A stretch of 10,324 bases of DNA, taken from positions 1 through 10,324 of the forward strand of contig CAZOZP010000089.1 of NCBI GenBank assembly GCA_964584325.1. The letters run 5' to 3'. Position 1 is the first letter of the stretch. Every line of letters begins with the position of its first letter. Both the position numbers and the translations under genes were made by a program. The notes under the pieces were generated by a model. The model ran no database searches. It was not told the DNA's origin and saw only the letters and a program-made list of their open reading frames with translations. Source of the DNA: CAZOZP01 sp964584325. GTDB taxonomy: Bacteria > Bacteroidota > Ignavibacteria > Ignavibacteriales > Melioribacteraceae. Positions 1-7,379 of the stretch are shown here, in pieces.

Positions 1-3000
1 GGTAGCTGAGCTGAGTTGAAAATGCAGAAGAATTATCAGTGAACGAATAAGATTTTGGGGCATTTGAATTTCCCGCGCCTTCAATAAAACCGATCTTTTC
101 CCATTGTGATTTATCACCTGGTTCCGAATTACTTCCAACCATCATCTTTCTTTCTATATCAAAGCCGTGATTATTGGTTTCCGTTGCAGTCTGCCAGTTG
201 AGAGTAACTTTACCTTTGGATATTGAAGCAGTAAAGGATGTAAGTTCAACCGGAAGAGGAGTCTCTGAGTTGAATTCATAAGCTCCTATATCAATTATAC
301 CCGGAGTATTTGAATCTGTTTTCAGAACTTTCCTGTCGTCTCCTTTTAAGTCTTTCAGGTCTGTTGAATAGTCATTATTTCCCGCATCAGCACAAGGCGA
401 GTCTTGAGAAATAGCAAAAGGATGTTCCGGCGAATTACCTGCTCCAACGAATAAAGGATTTGAAGAAATATTATTCGCACCATCCGAAATTGTCAGATTA
501 TTCAGATTTCCAATACAACTGTTATATACTTCGTATAATGAGATGTCTTCATCAACATCAGAATACAAACCGCCTGTATTCCCGTATATAATTGTGTTAT
601 AAATATATTCCTTTGAGCCTGATGAGATTCCTCCGGTTCCATCCGTTGGGTCTCCGCTATTACCGGTAATAGTGCAATTAATCAATACCAGCTGAGCCGA
701 AAGTTCTGCCGCCTGATAGATTCCTCCTATAGCCAAAGATCCTGAACAGTTGTTATCACTAACTACACAGTTAACCATTGTCAAGTTACCGCCTAAATAT
801 ATTCCACCTACCAAATTTTCTTCCATCGAGTCATCACCATTCTTAATAATAAGATTTTCAAGACGAATGTTTGCGGTAGGCATTGTATTTGTAATTACTC
901 TTGATTGATTATCAGCATCAATGCTAATACCTCCTTCAGGACCTCTAATTGTAAGAGATTTGTTTATTATCAATGAACCTTCAACCGGATCCAGTGCAAT
1001 CGTCTGCCCTGCCAATAAATTATCAAATGTTATGATATCACCGGCAACTGCATCTGCTATTTTTCCGCGCAATGTTGATGCATCCAAAGGGTCATCTTCC
1101 AAACTGGTTACCGTTAAAACAGCAGCTTCCTCGCCGCCTCCGAATTCCGAAAAACTTGTTAGTCCGCTGATTGTAAACTTTCCCCACACTCCGTCTGTTT
1201 GTCTGTTTTCAATCACAGCATTTATAGGCGACTGCGTTACATCTTTCCATGCCTCTGTTTCGTTAGCACGTTTTAGTATTTTAAACTTAGTCCAGTCGCT
1301 TATAACAAGAGAAGAAAAATCCAGAATAAGGGTATATGTTCCCGGTGTTGCGTTTGTTGATGTTATTGTGAAATAAAGATTTTTTAGACCTCTGACTCCG
1401 GGCAATGCCGCAAAATTTGATTCAGGAGCTGAAGCTGTCTTACTTACCGAAAGGTTTGTTCCTGAAGTTCCGTTAGGAAATGTTATTGTCACACCGGCAT
1501 TTGGGAAACTTGCTCCGCTTGGATCGCCATCAGAATCACCTAATGATGTTTCTCCATCTGATGAAACTATTGTATTTCCGGATAGAGGATCAGTTGTTAA
1601 GTATTTTGTGTCTGCGTCTGAACCGTTAAAAGCAAAAACTTTATAATAGTAATTTCCATCAGATACATTTTCATCTTCAGCAGATAATTCATTACCGGAA
1701 TAGACTACATATCCGCCGGTCTGTGCACCGGTTGTGTATTCAGTTCCGTCTGATGGTGTAAAAGTTGGCTCTGAGCCGAGATTTCTAATAACAATATATT
1801 TCTCAGCTGTTGCTGAAGCAGTATAACTAATGATAATGTTATTTTCATCAGGATCAGGAGTTGTATTAACTTCATTGGAAAATAAAAGTTTAGTGGGTTG
1901 TGCAGATGGAGTTTCAATAATTGTTTGTAAATTTTGCCATTGAAGATAAGGGTAGCCGTCATTCTTAAGAAAATGAATTGCCCAGTCACCCGTGTCAGCT
2001 AAAAAATTCCATCCTGCATCCGAAAAAGTTGACTGGGTTTTCATTTCTTCAGTTGTTTTTCCATCTATTTCCCCTACTGCTTCACCAATAGAAGTACTTT
2101 GCCCGGAAGTTTCTTCATCCCAGAAACAATCATTAAAGCTTGGGAAAGGTGCATTGCCGGAATTTCTTTTATACCCTGCAAAACCTCTGTCAGTTGGATT
2201 CGCAGCATTAGAAAATGAAACTGAACCCGTTGAATAGCAATTTGAAATTATTCCACTATCAAACCAACTAACAAAAGCACCGCCATTTGGGCTGATAGAT
2301 GTTACATTTCCTTTGCTATAACAATCGGTAATATTTCCATAGTTAACAGCTACAAAACCACCACTGCCGCCTACCGTGCTGGTAACATTACCCAGACTCA
2401 GACTTTTGGAAATATTTCCATAATTTGAACCAACAAATCCCCCGCAACCGCTGCTTGTAACTTCGCCTGTACTATAACATTTCGTTATACTTCCACCAGT
2501 CTCATTATAACCAATAAATCCTCCAACTGAGTGCTGAGTTCCCGATACATTCCCGGTACTATAAGAATCCGTTATTGTTCCGCCTGACCAACCGGTTAAT
2601 CCCCCTACATACATATAAGAAGAAATATTAACGGAGCTATAACTATTTAAAACAGTACTTCCGGCTGAATTGCTACCGGTTAAACCGCCAAAATAATAAC
2701 ACATTGATGCAGAAGTGATTGAACCGGTCGTGTAACAATTCTCAATAGTTCCATTATTACCACCCGATAAACCGCCTACTGAATAATAATAGCTGCCTCC
2801 ATAAATAGTAATACTCATGTTGATAACTCCAAGGTTTTTAACTGATCCTCCTGAACCAATTATTCTAAATAATCCTTTGTTTCCGCTATCAGCATTAATG
2901 TATAATCCGGATATTTTATAATTATTTCCGTCATAATTTCCGGTAAAATTAGTACCGGAAACCCCGATAGGGATCCAGCCTTGACCTCCGTTCCAAGTAT

Positions 3001-3235
3001 TAATTTCAGCCGGAAAAGTTATGTCCGCCGTCTGTGTATAGTAAGCAGACAACCGCGCAGCACTGCTTGGGGAAGGCACTACTGCATCTGTTGCCGCTAT
3101 CCAATACAAATTTTGCCAAGTTGCAATCTGATAAGGATTTCCCTCTGTTCCATCACCTGACGATGGGGCTGTTGCTGTTTGTCCACAAACCAAAATAGTA
3201 ACTGTTAGATAAATAAATAGTAATGCTGATTTCAT
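1..3235 (-). CDS. Large secreted GLUG-repeat / beta-helix surface protein, probable T9SS cargo (C-terminus beyond window)
   Basis: One frame stays open for 1078 codons from the ATG at 3235 to the left edge, so the C-terminus is missing. Residues 1-19 (MKSALLFIYLTVTILVCGQ) look like a signal peptide. Residues 29-47 (GTEGNPYQIATWQNLYWIA) are the usual lead-in to GLUG-type proteins. About seven GLUG repeats follow at residues 153-340, each of the form GGLxGxNxGxIxNCYSTGxV. They close with the CFWDEETSGQST / GKTTEEMKTQSTF / YPYLQWQ tail at about 365-435. An FN3-like domain lies at about 440-550. A linker leads to a right-handed beta-helix from about 704 (LTVTSLEDDPLDASTLRGKI) with LENLIIKNG- and LINCTITGNSG-type rungs, ending in DSPCADAGN and IDIGAYEF (about 988). 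The last visible part, LPVELTSFTA ... NHGFDIER, is the module that normally precedes a T9SS sorting domain. Sorting-domain presence is inferred. The family role is surface adhesion or an extracellular scaffold; the ligand is unknown. A good Shine-Dalgarno supports the start. Confidence 0.9.
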   Translation of the reverse strand, partial: MKSALLFIYLTVTILVCGQTATAPSSGDGTEGNPYQIATWQNLYWIAATDAVVPSPSSAARLSAYYTQTADITFPAEINTWNGGQGWIPIGVSGTNFTGNYDGNNYKISGLYINADSGNKGLFRIIGSGGSVKNLGVINMSITIYGGSYYYSVGGLSGGNNGTIENCYTTGSITSASMCYYFGGLTGSNSAGSTVLNSYSSVNISSYMYVGGLTGWSGGTITDSYSTGNVSGTQHSVGGFIGYNETGGSITKCYSTGEVTSSGCGGFVGSNYGNISKSLSLGNVTSTVGGSGGFVAVNYGNITDCYSKGNVTSISPNGGAFVSWFDSGIISNCYSTGSVSFSNAANPTDRGFAGYKRNSGNAPFPSFNDCFWDEETSGQSTSIGEAVGEIDGKTTEEMKTQSTFSDAGWNFLADTGDWAIHFLKNDGYPYLQWQNLQTIIETPSAQPTKLLFSNEVNTTPDPDENNIIISYTASATAEKYIVIRNLGSEPTFTPSDGTEYTTGAQTGGYVVYSGNELSAEDENVSDGNYYYKVFAFNGSDADTKYLTTDPLSGNTIVSSDGETSLGDSDGDPSGASFPNAGVTITFPNGTSGTNLSVSKTASAPESNFAALPGVRGLKNLYFTITSTNATPGTYTLILDFSSLVISDWTKFKILKRANETEAWKDVTQSPINAVIENRQTDGVWGKFTISGLTSFSEFGGGEEAAVLTVTSLEDDPLDASTLRGKIADAVAGDIITFDNLLAGQTIALDPVEGSLIINKSLTIRGPEGGISIDADNQSRVITNTMPTANIRLENLIIKNGDDSMEENLVGGIYLGGNLTMVNCVVSDNNCSGSLAIGGIYQAAELSAQLVLINCTITGNSGDPTDGTGGISSGSKEYIYNTIIYGNTGGLYSDVDEDISLYEVYNSCIGNLNNLTISDGANNISSNPLFVGAGNSPEHPFAISQDSPCADAGNNDYSTDLKDLKGDDRKVLKTDSNTPGIIDIGAYEFNSETPLPVELTSFTASISKGKVTLNWQTATETNNHGFDIERKMMVGSNSEPGDKSQWEKIGFIEGAGNSNAPKSYSFTDNSSAFSTQLSY

Positions 3236-3240
3236 AACTT

Positions 3241-3247
3241 CACCTCT
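3241..3247 (-). promoter_or_regulatory. Ribosome binding site of the GLUG-repeat gene
   Basis: On the minus strand this reads AGAGGTG and lies 5 bases before the ATG at 3235. It is a near-consensus Shine-Dalgarno. It fixes the start at the codon where the signal peptide begins. Confidence 0.75.
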
Positions 3248-3285
3248 GATTGATTCAATAAAGTATTAATATTCTTATATTTCAT

Positions 3286-3308
3286 CAACCAATTGTCGGT
3301 ATTGGTTG
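3286..3308. repeat. 8-bp inverted repeat in the leader of the GLUG-repeat gene
   Basis: CAACCAAT and ATTGGTTG are perfect inverted copies separated by 7 bases. The centre lies about 60 bases upstream of the ATG at 3235, where a promoter or untranslated leader is expected. It could be an operator or an RNA hairpin. No T-tract follows on either strand, so it is not a standard terminator. Confidence 0.55.
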
Positions 3309-3316
3309 CTTATTAG

Positions 3317-3484
3317 TTTAACCCAAATTTGTCATTGAGGAAGAAAGTAATGACAAATCGCCTAACAAAATCTAAATCCCGCAAAATGCGGGATAAGATT
3401 TTGTAAGGCGGGGTTACCCAAATTATTCTTTCTTTGCAATGGTATTCAGTGATAAAGATTTTCTAACGAATAATTTGGGTTAAA
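3317..3484. repeat. Multi-hairpin intergenic element with 13-bp terminal inverted repeats
   Basis: The outer ends TTTAACCCAAATT (3317-3329) and AATTTGGGTTAAA (3472-3484) are perfect inverted copies. Inside are three further inverted repeats. The first is ATTTGTCATT / AATGACAAAT (3327-3336 / 3349-3358), 10 bp perfect. The second spans 3359-3410, with stems of 5, 9 and 8 bp around an AAA loop, centred on TCCCGCA-AAA-TGCGGGA. The third is ACCCAAATTATTC / GAATAATTTGGGT (3416-3428 / 3468-3480), 13 bp perfect. The outer and third stems share their right arm, so they are mutually exclusive pairings. No reading frame of note lies inside. It could be a small non-autonomous mobile element (MITE-like), a REP-type palindromic cluster, or a structured 5' leader of the minus-strand gene at 3235. 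The sequence alone does not decide. Confidence 0.7.
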
Positions 3485-3511
3485 AAAAGGGCAGACACTT
3501 TACGCCTGCCC
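3482..3511 (-). terminator. Rho-independent terminator of the T9SS cargo gene
   Basis: On the minus strand GGGCAGGC and GTCTGCCC form an 8-bp stem (one G-T wobble) around the 7-base loop GTAAAGT, followed directly by seven T residues. It lies about 35 bases after the stop codon at 3546-3548. An almost identical copy occurs at 10153-10183 behind another T9SS cargo gene. Its right end overlaps the edge of the hairpin element at 3317-3484. Confidence 0.88.
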
Positions 3512-3545
3512 CAACTTAGTTACTCTATTTCCCGTTACTCTCTCA
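3512..3545 (-). repeat. Degenerate GTRAC repeat in the 3' UTR, shorter copy
   Basis: On the minus strand, right after the TAG stop, come units GTGAGAGA, GTAACGG, GAAATAGA and GTAACTAA, spaced 8, 7 and 8 bases. They align with the better-preserved series at 10184-10223. The first unit gives a second in-frame stop (TAG-TGA). Confidence 0.55.
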
Positions 3546-5186
3546 CTATTTCACCAACATAAGTTTCTTCACAGCCGAAAAATCTCCTGACTGTATCTTA
3601 TAGAGATATATTCCTGAAGACAATCCGCCTGAGGCGGACGATGCATCAAATTTTACTTTATGATAACCCGCTTTCATTTGTTTGTTTACCAGCGTTGAAA
3701 CTTCCTGTCCGAGAATATTGTAAACTTTTAGCATCACATCAGAATCCTTAGGCAGAGTAAATTCTATTGTAGTTGTCGGATTAAAAGGATTAGGATAATT
3801 CTGAGAAATACCGAATTCAGCGGGATTATTTATTACTTCGAAAATATTTGTCCAGACATTCCCATAGTCTGCTCTGTATTTAGTCCACATTTGCACTGAG
3901 AAAATATCGTTTGCCGGATCTTCACTTTTCGTAAGTTCCATATACCTATCCATATAATCAAATAATGCATCATGATTCCAGATTTCTTTTACACCCATAA
4001 TATGAGCCGCAAGTACAAAACCCGGCCAATGACTGCCGGTGCAACATATTCTATATGTAGCATCCCAATTTTTATTATCCCTTACAGGTTCAGTTGAATG
4101 AACTATTCCCCATTCAGGCAATCCCAGATCACTCTGTTCATATTGCATTGCCTCTGCCCTTGGGTCAGGCGAATGAACCATATTTATATCTGTCTGAGTA
4201 ACATAGAAAGTCTGCCCATCTTCTCCGAACTCAACATTTCCTGTTCTATCCCCCGGTCCGATATTTATCATTTCACTGTTGCCTAGAATTAATCCTGAAA
4301 ATATTATCGGCCATTTTCTGCCGCTTGCATGTCCTCCGTTCGGAGTCCAGTTATTTTCACCTCCATTTATTGCTATTCCGTATAAATCCAATCCAAGTTG
4401 AATATATCTATAAAGAAGTTTTAATTTTCCTTCCGCAGAAAAATCAAGATGAAACATAAGAGCAGCATCTCCAATCCTGGATGCCATAAAAGCACCGTAA
4501 TCAGGCATATTTTCCGACGGATGTATATGTCTTCCAAGCCATCCCGGCACAAAATCAATCCAGGGACGTTCGAAATATTTTTCTACATCTGACAATAAAG
4601 GGGTATTTTCAACCGTCTCCAGATTCTTCAACAAGGAAATATTAATATCTTCTGAACTGAATCTTATTGATTTATCATTACCGCAATACCATGGACGAAA
4701 ACTTCCTGACTGCGGTACTTCGTTAATTACAGTCAGAATTGACGCAGTTTTAATTTGTGGTCTATTACCGGCAAGAGTATCGCTGATAGTTGAAATAAGC
4801 GAGCTGTTCGTAGAAAGAATCAGTGGATTTGCGGATGACAAGTCATTATTCCCCGGTCTTGCAGCATTCATTTCCGCATTGAAATCAGGTCCGTATATGC
4901 CATAGGTTTCAGAATCAAATCCCTGAGTAATTCCATTGGAAGGAAGAGGATTAACCATCGAGCCGTTCATTGTTCTTCCTTCAATAAGAGTAGAAGCAGG
5001 AGCAATATTTATAATATTTACCGGACCGATAACCCAATAGTCGCCGTTTACGAACTGACCGTACCTGTATTCTTTATCGAAAGTCCAGGTTATTCCGAAT
5101 TGCGAGATTATATTTGTTGAATCCTGCGCTTTAATAATACTCAGTATTATTATCATTATAACAATTACTTTTTGAACTTTTCCCAT
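3546..5186 (-). CDS. Secreted T9SS cargo protein of unrecognised family, possibly an enzyme, with C-terminal sorting domain
   Basis: From the ATG at 5186 the protein is 546 residues. The frame extends upstream to a TTG at 5210, but that adds charged residues ahead of the signal peptide. From 5186 the protein begins with a clean hydrophobic signal (MGKVQKVIVIMIIILSIIKAQ, residues 1-21). Residues 458-546 are a classic T9SS sorting domain: SQNYPNPFNPTTTIEF, then VYNILGQEV, then GIYLYKIQSGDFSAVKKLMLVK. T9SS would export the protein and anchor or release it at the cell surface. I do not recognise the family of the central region (22-457). Notable conserved-looking stretches are GQFVNGDYWVIGPV (43-56), NGGHASGRK (283-291) and a CC pair in ICCTGSHWPGF (381-382). 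The long helical-looking, Trp/His-rich middle resembles (alpha/alpha)-toroid carbohydrate-active enzymes, but that is only an inference. It ends in TAG followed in frame by TGA and then its own terminator. Confidence 0.88.
   Translation of the reverse strand: MGKVQKVIVIMIIILSIIKAQDSTNIISQFGITWTFDKEYRYGQFVNGDYWVIGPVNIINIAPASTLIEGRTMNGSMVNPLPSNGITQGFDSETYGIYGPDFNAEMNAARPGNNDLSSANPLILSTNSSLISTISDTLAGNRPQIKTASILTVINEVPQSGSFRPWYCGNDKSIRFSSEDINISLLKNLETVENTPLLSDVEKYFERPWIDFVPGWLGRHIHPSENMPDYGAFMASRIGDAALMFHLDFSAEGKLKLLYRYIQLGLDLYGIAINGGENNWTPNGGHASGRKWPIIFSGLILGNSEMINIGPGDRTGNVEFGEDGQTFYVTQTDINMVHSPDPRAEAMQYEQSDLGLPEWGIVHSTEPVRDNKNWDATYRICCTGSHWPGFVLAAHIMGVKEIWNHDALFDYMDRYMELTKSEDPANDIFSVQMWTKYRADYGNVWTNIFEVINNPAEFGISQNYPNPFNPTTTIEFTLPKDSDVMLKVYNILGQEVSTLVNKQMKAGYHKVKFDASSASGGLSSGIYLYKIQSGDFSAVKKLMLVK
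3624..3638. repeat. Small palindrome TCCGCC-TGA-GGCGGA inserted within the sorting-domain codons
   Basis: A perfect 6-bp inverted repeat with a 3-base loop lies inside the T9SS sorting domain. It encodes the SASGG-like stretch between KFDAS and LSSGIYLY. The related sorting domain at 10224-10324 reads KFDASGLGSGMYIY and has no such insert. This suggests a small palindromic element inserted in frame. Confidence 0.5.
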
Positions 5187-5422
5187 TTCCCTATCTTTTC
5201 CAATGTTCAACTACAATAATAATTCCGAAATTGCATAATTTCAATAGTATTTATTCATATAATAATACAACGTATCATGCTTTCCGGGTCAATAAAAATA
5301 TTCTTTTGTTTTCTTTAATATTAGCATTAAGTTAATGTCTATTAATAAAAAGAAGTCGATTTCATTATTTACACCAAAAAGAGTTTTTGAGCATAATTGG
5401 AATTTATATATAGGACATTGGC
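5187..5422. promoter_or_regulatory. Divergent intergenic region between the T9SS cargo gene and the plus-strand pair
   Basis: These 236 AT-rich bases lie between two divergent starts and must hold both promoters. A ribosome binding site for the plus-strand gene is visible as AGGA at 5412-5415, 7 bases before the ATG. On the minus strand only a close AGGGA at 5188-5192 or GGAAA at 5197-5201 precedes the ATG at 5186. A TATAAT at 5258-5263 (plus) has no good -35 partner. A 13-base palindrome, CATTAA-G-TTAATG at 5325-5337, could be an operator. No RNA gene was recognised. Confidence 0.45.
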
Positions 5423-6340
5423 ATGAGATTTATTTTTGTTTTCTTGTTTTCTGTTTTAATAATTGCACAAGTAGCCGGCAAGCCCGATAAAATTCAATTG
5501 CAATCGGGAGAGCTGATTTTTTGCATTATTAAGGAAATTAGCGATTCTACCGTTTCCTTTTTAATCAAAACGGATTCTTCTGTTGTACTTAATTATAACC
5601 AAATTTTTAATGTATCAATAGAAGGGAAAGGCGAAATCTTCAATTCCACTGATGGATTGATTTTCTATCCTGTTTATATTAATAAGTTTTGTTCCCGCAG
5701 AAATATTACGGAATTCATTTTAACAGGTGATGTGAATGAACATGATTACAAGCCGGGGGACCATGAATTACTAATAATGCCTACCGCATTTACAATGAAT
5801 AAGAAGACAGTTTATCTGTCTGATTATGAATTGTTTTTTCTTAATCTGACTTTTGCTCCAACTTCCCGAACACATATAGGTTTTTTTACATTTTTCCCTG
5901 TTGTAAGCAGTTTTCTTGAAACTTTTTCATTAGGCATAAAGCAGAATTATTTACGTCAACCTTCATTTGAAGCAGCCCTATGGTCATCTTATACACCTAA
6001 AATTTCCACCTTATCCATCGGAAATGTTTTTAGTTACAAAGCAGGTAAACACAGCTTTCATCTCGGCTTAGGCAGTTTTGTCAATTTAGAAGACAAAAGC
6101 AAAAGTACCGAGTTTATGTATATGGGCGGAGCAAACCTTGAGCTCAGCAGAAATATCTGTTTATTAGCCGAATATACTAATTTATCATCTCTGGCTGACA
6201 AAAATTTTAACGGTTTAATCAGTGTTGGATTCCGTTTCCGCAGCGAAAAGACTGCGTGGGAAATTGGAGGTATTCGACCTTTGGAAAAAGTTGAAGGGCT
6301 TATATTATTTCCAATTTTAAAAGCTACATTAACTTTTTAA
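5423..6340 (+). CDS. Putative outer-membrane beta-barrel protein with N-terminal small beta domain
   Basis: The product is 305 residues. It opens with a signal peptide (MRFIFVFLFSVLIIAQVAG, cleavage near 18-19). A short beta-rich segment follows (DKIQLQSGELIFCIIKEI, 23-40). It resembles the 'xVxLxxGxxIxGxI' segment found at the front of many Bacteroidota envelope proteins. From about 114 the protein has alternating hydrophobic strands. TAFTMNKKTVYLSDYELFFL (about 120-139) resembles the opening of a Bacteroidota barrel family with a 'KKGxGYYxNxxLFFNS' motif; this is a family resemblance from memory. It ends in KATLTF, and a C-terminal Phe is typical of outer-membrane barrels. The AGGA 7 bases upstream supports the start. 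It lies 65 bases ahead of a lipoprotein gene on the same strand, possibly one transcription unit. Substrate or partner is unknown. Confidence 0.78.
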   Translation: MRFIFVFLFSVLIIAQVAGKPDKIQLQSGELIFCIIKEISDSTVSFLIKTDSSVVLNYNQIFNVSIEGKGEIFNSTDGLIFYPVYINKFCSRRNITEFILTGDVNEHDYKPGDHELLIMPTAFTMNKKTVYLSDYELFFLNLTFAPTSRTHIGFFTFFPVVSSFLETFSLGIKQNYLRQPSFEAALWSSYTPKISTLSIGNVFSYKAGKHSFHLGLGSFVNLEDKSKSTEFMYMGGANLELSRNICLLAEYTNLSSLADKNFNGLISVGFRFRSEKTAWEIGGIRPLEKVEGLILFPILKATLTF

Positions 6341-6405
6341 TTAAAGCGAATGTTTTGCGTTAAATTGTAATGAATTAACAAACCAACAAAAAGACTATCA
6401 CTTTT

Positions 6406-7323
6406 ATGATTCTTTCATTATTATTCAGATACTTGTCTCAACCTGCTTTAGTGTTCATTCTTTTTATATGCTTGTCAAATTGTAACTCTCCCTCAGAACC
6501 GGCCGGTGAAATCAGTTCTCGACAGCTTTCAACTGAATTCGGGAGAACAGCCTGGACTGACTATGCTGAATTCAGAGCTGAAACGCCCGGAAAGAATTTG
6601 TATATCGGGGCGTGGACTCATACAGTTGAGCCGATGGGATACGGCACTGTTCCAAATCCGGAAGGCTACACCGGAACCGGCAACGACTATCCTTTTGTAA
6701 TACAATGCTCAGAAACTGTTTCCGGACTGCCTCAGTTACTCTTAATGATTTCCGGAAATATCGGATTTGATTCAACATTACAAAACTATGTTTATAACCA
6801 AAACATTACAACAAACACAGGCGATTACTCAACTATTTACATCAATCCCGGTCAATATGGCGGAATACCGGGTTATCCTGACGAAGCAGAGATGCGCGGG
6901 TGGGTTTATGTGGCCTGGCATTATTTCGCAACCGATTCCGGAACAGTAGTTCATCAATTCACTAAGTTTGGAATCGACGGTGCTGTAATTGCTACACCAC
7001 CGGCAATTATTAATGGAATGGGCGGCTGGCCTCCTCCTGATTCACCTGCTCCTGAATTCGTTACTCCCGTATCAATCTGTGTGGGCGGAGGCGACAGAGG
7101 ATCTGCACGGATATTTATGCAGTACGCTAAAGTTTACGCTATTAATACCCCGCCATCATTATCTGAAGTAAATTCAATTGCTCTTATGACAAAACCGGAT
7201 ACATCTGCCTGGGCAGACTGGCCTTTAATTGAAGGAGATATGCGAGATGTTTCAGGTCATAAACGCAATCTGACAATTAAAGGAACTGCCAATGCCGGAA
7301 TCGAAGGACCTAAATTAAAATAA
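6406..7323 (+). CDS. Putative surface lipoprotein, possibly with a concanavalin-A-like beta-sandwich
   Basis: The product is 305 residues. The N-terminus has a hydrophobic signal ending in ICLSNC (Cys26), a lipobox with Asn at -1, which is slightly off the usual G/A/S. A Ser/Pro-rich tether (NSPSEPAGE) follows. The body is rich in aromatic residues and glycine: WTDYAEFR, NLYIGAWTH, RGWVYVAWHYF, FTKFGIDG. The segment SARIFMQYAKVYAI (about 232-245) and the end part DWPLIEGDMRDVSGHKRNLT recall the closing strands of LamG / concanavalin-A-like domains, so carbohydrate or matrix binding is possible but unproven. There is no clear Shine-Dalgarno before the ATG, only an A-rich stretch, as is common in this phylum. 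It converges with the gene ending at 7380, and the gap of about 56 bases shows no clear terminator. Confidence 0.72.
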   Translation: MILSLLFRYLSQPALVFILFICLSNCNSPSEPAGEISSRQLSTEFGRTAWTDYAEFRAETPGKNLYIGAWTHTVEPMGYGTVPNPEGYTGTGNDYPFVIQCSETVSGLPQLLLMISGNIGFDSTLQNYVYNQNITTNTGDYSTIYINPGQYGGIPGYPDEAEMRGWVYVAWHYFATDSGTVVHQFTKFGIDGAVIATPPAIINGMGGWPPPDSPAPEFVTPVSICVGGGDRGSARIFMQYAKVYAINTPPSLSEVNSIALMTKPDTSAWADWPLIEGDMRDVSGHKRNLTIKGTANAGIEGPKLK

Positions 7324-7379
7324 AGCCGGGTGAATGATTGTTCGATTCAACATTTCGCATCACACTCTTCCATCGATAA

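Noticed and set aside
921..1376. Open frame of 151 codons on the plus strand
   Set aside because: It lies fully antisense to the GLUG/beta-helix gene, has no ribosome binding site, and its translation has no recognisable features. The minus-strand frame is clearly coding.
1705..2237. Two smaller open frames, minus 1705-1989 and plus 1992-2237
   Set aside because: Both lie inside the GLUG-repeat gene in other frames, have low-complexity translations and lack translation signals.
3180..3235. Lipoprotein signal in the GLUG-repeat protein (Cys17)
   Set aside because: The residues before the Cys are I-L-V, so the -1 position lacks Gly, Ala or Ser. An ordinary signal peptide ending near Gln19 fits better.
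4098..4286. 62-codon plus-strand frame
   Set aside because: It is antisense to the middle of the T9SS cargo gene, with no ribosome binding site and no recognisable protein.
5187..5210. Upstream TTG start for the T9SS cargo gene
   Set aside because: It would put eight charged or polar residues ahead of a complete signal peptide, and it has no good Shine-Dalgarno. The ATG at 5186 fits better.
6506..7171. Several 60-68 codon frames on both strands
   Set aside because: All overlap the lipoprotein gene at 6406-7323, whose signal peptide, length and composition make it the real gene.
7324..7379. Bidirectional terminator between the convergent genes
   Set aside because: Only a weak 5-bp inverted repeat (TGAAT / ATTCA) is present, with no T-tract on either strand.
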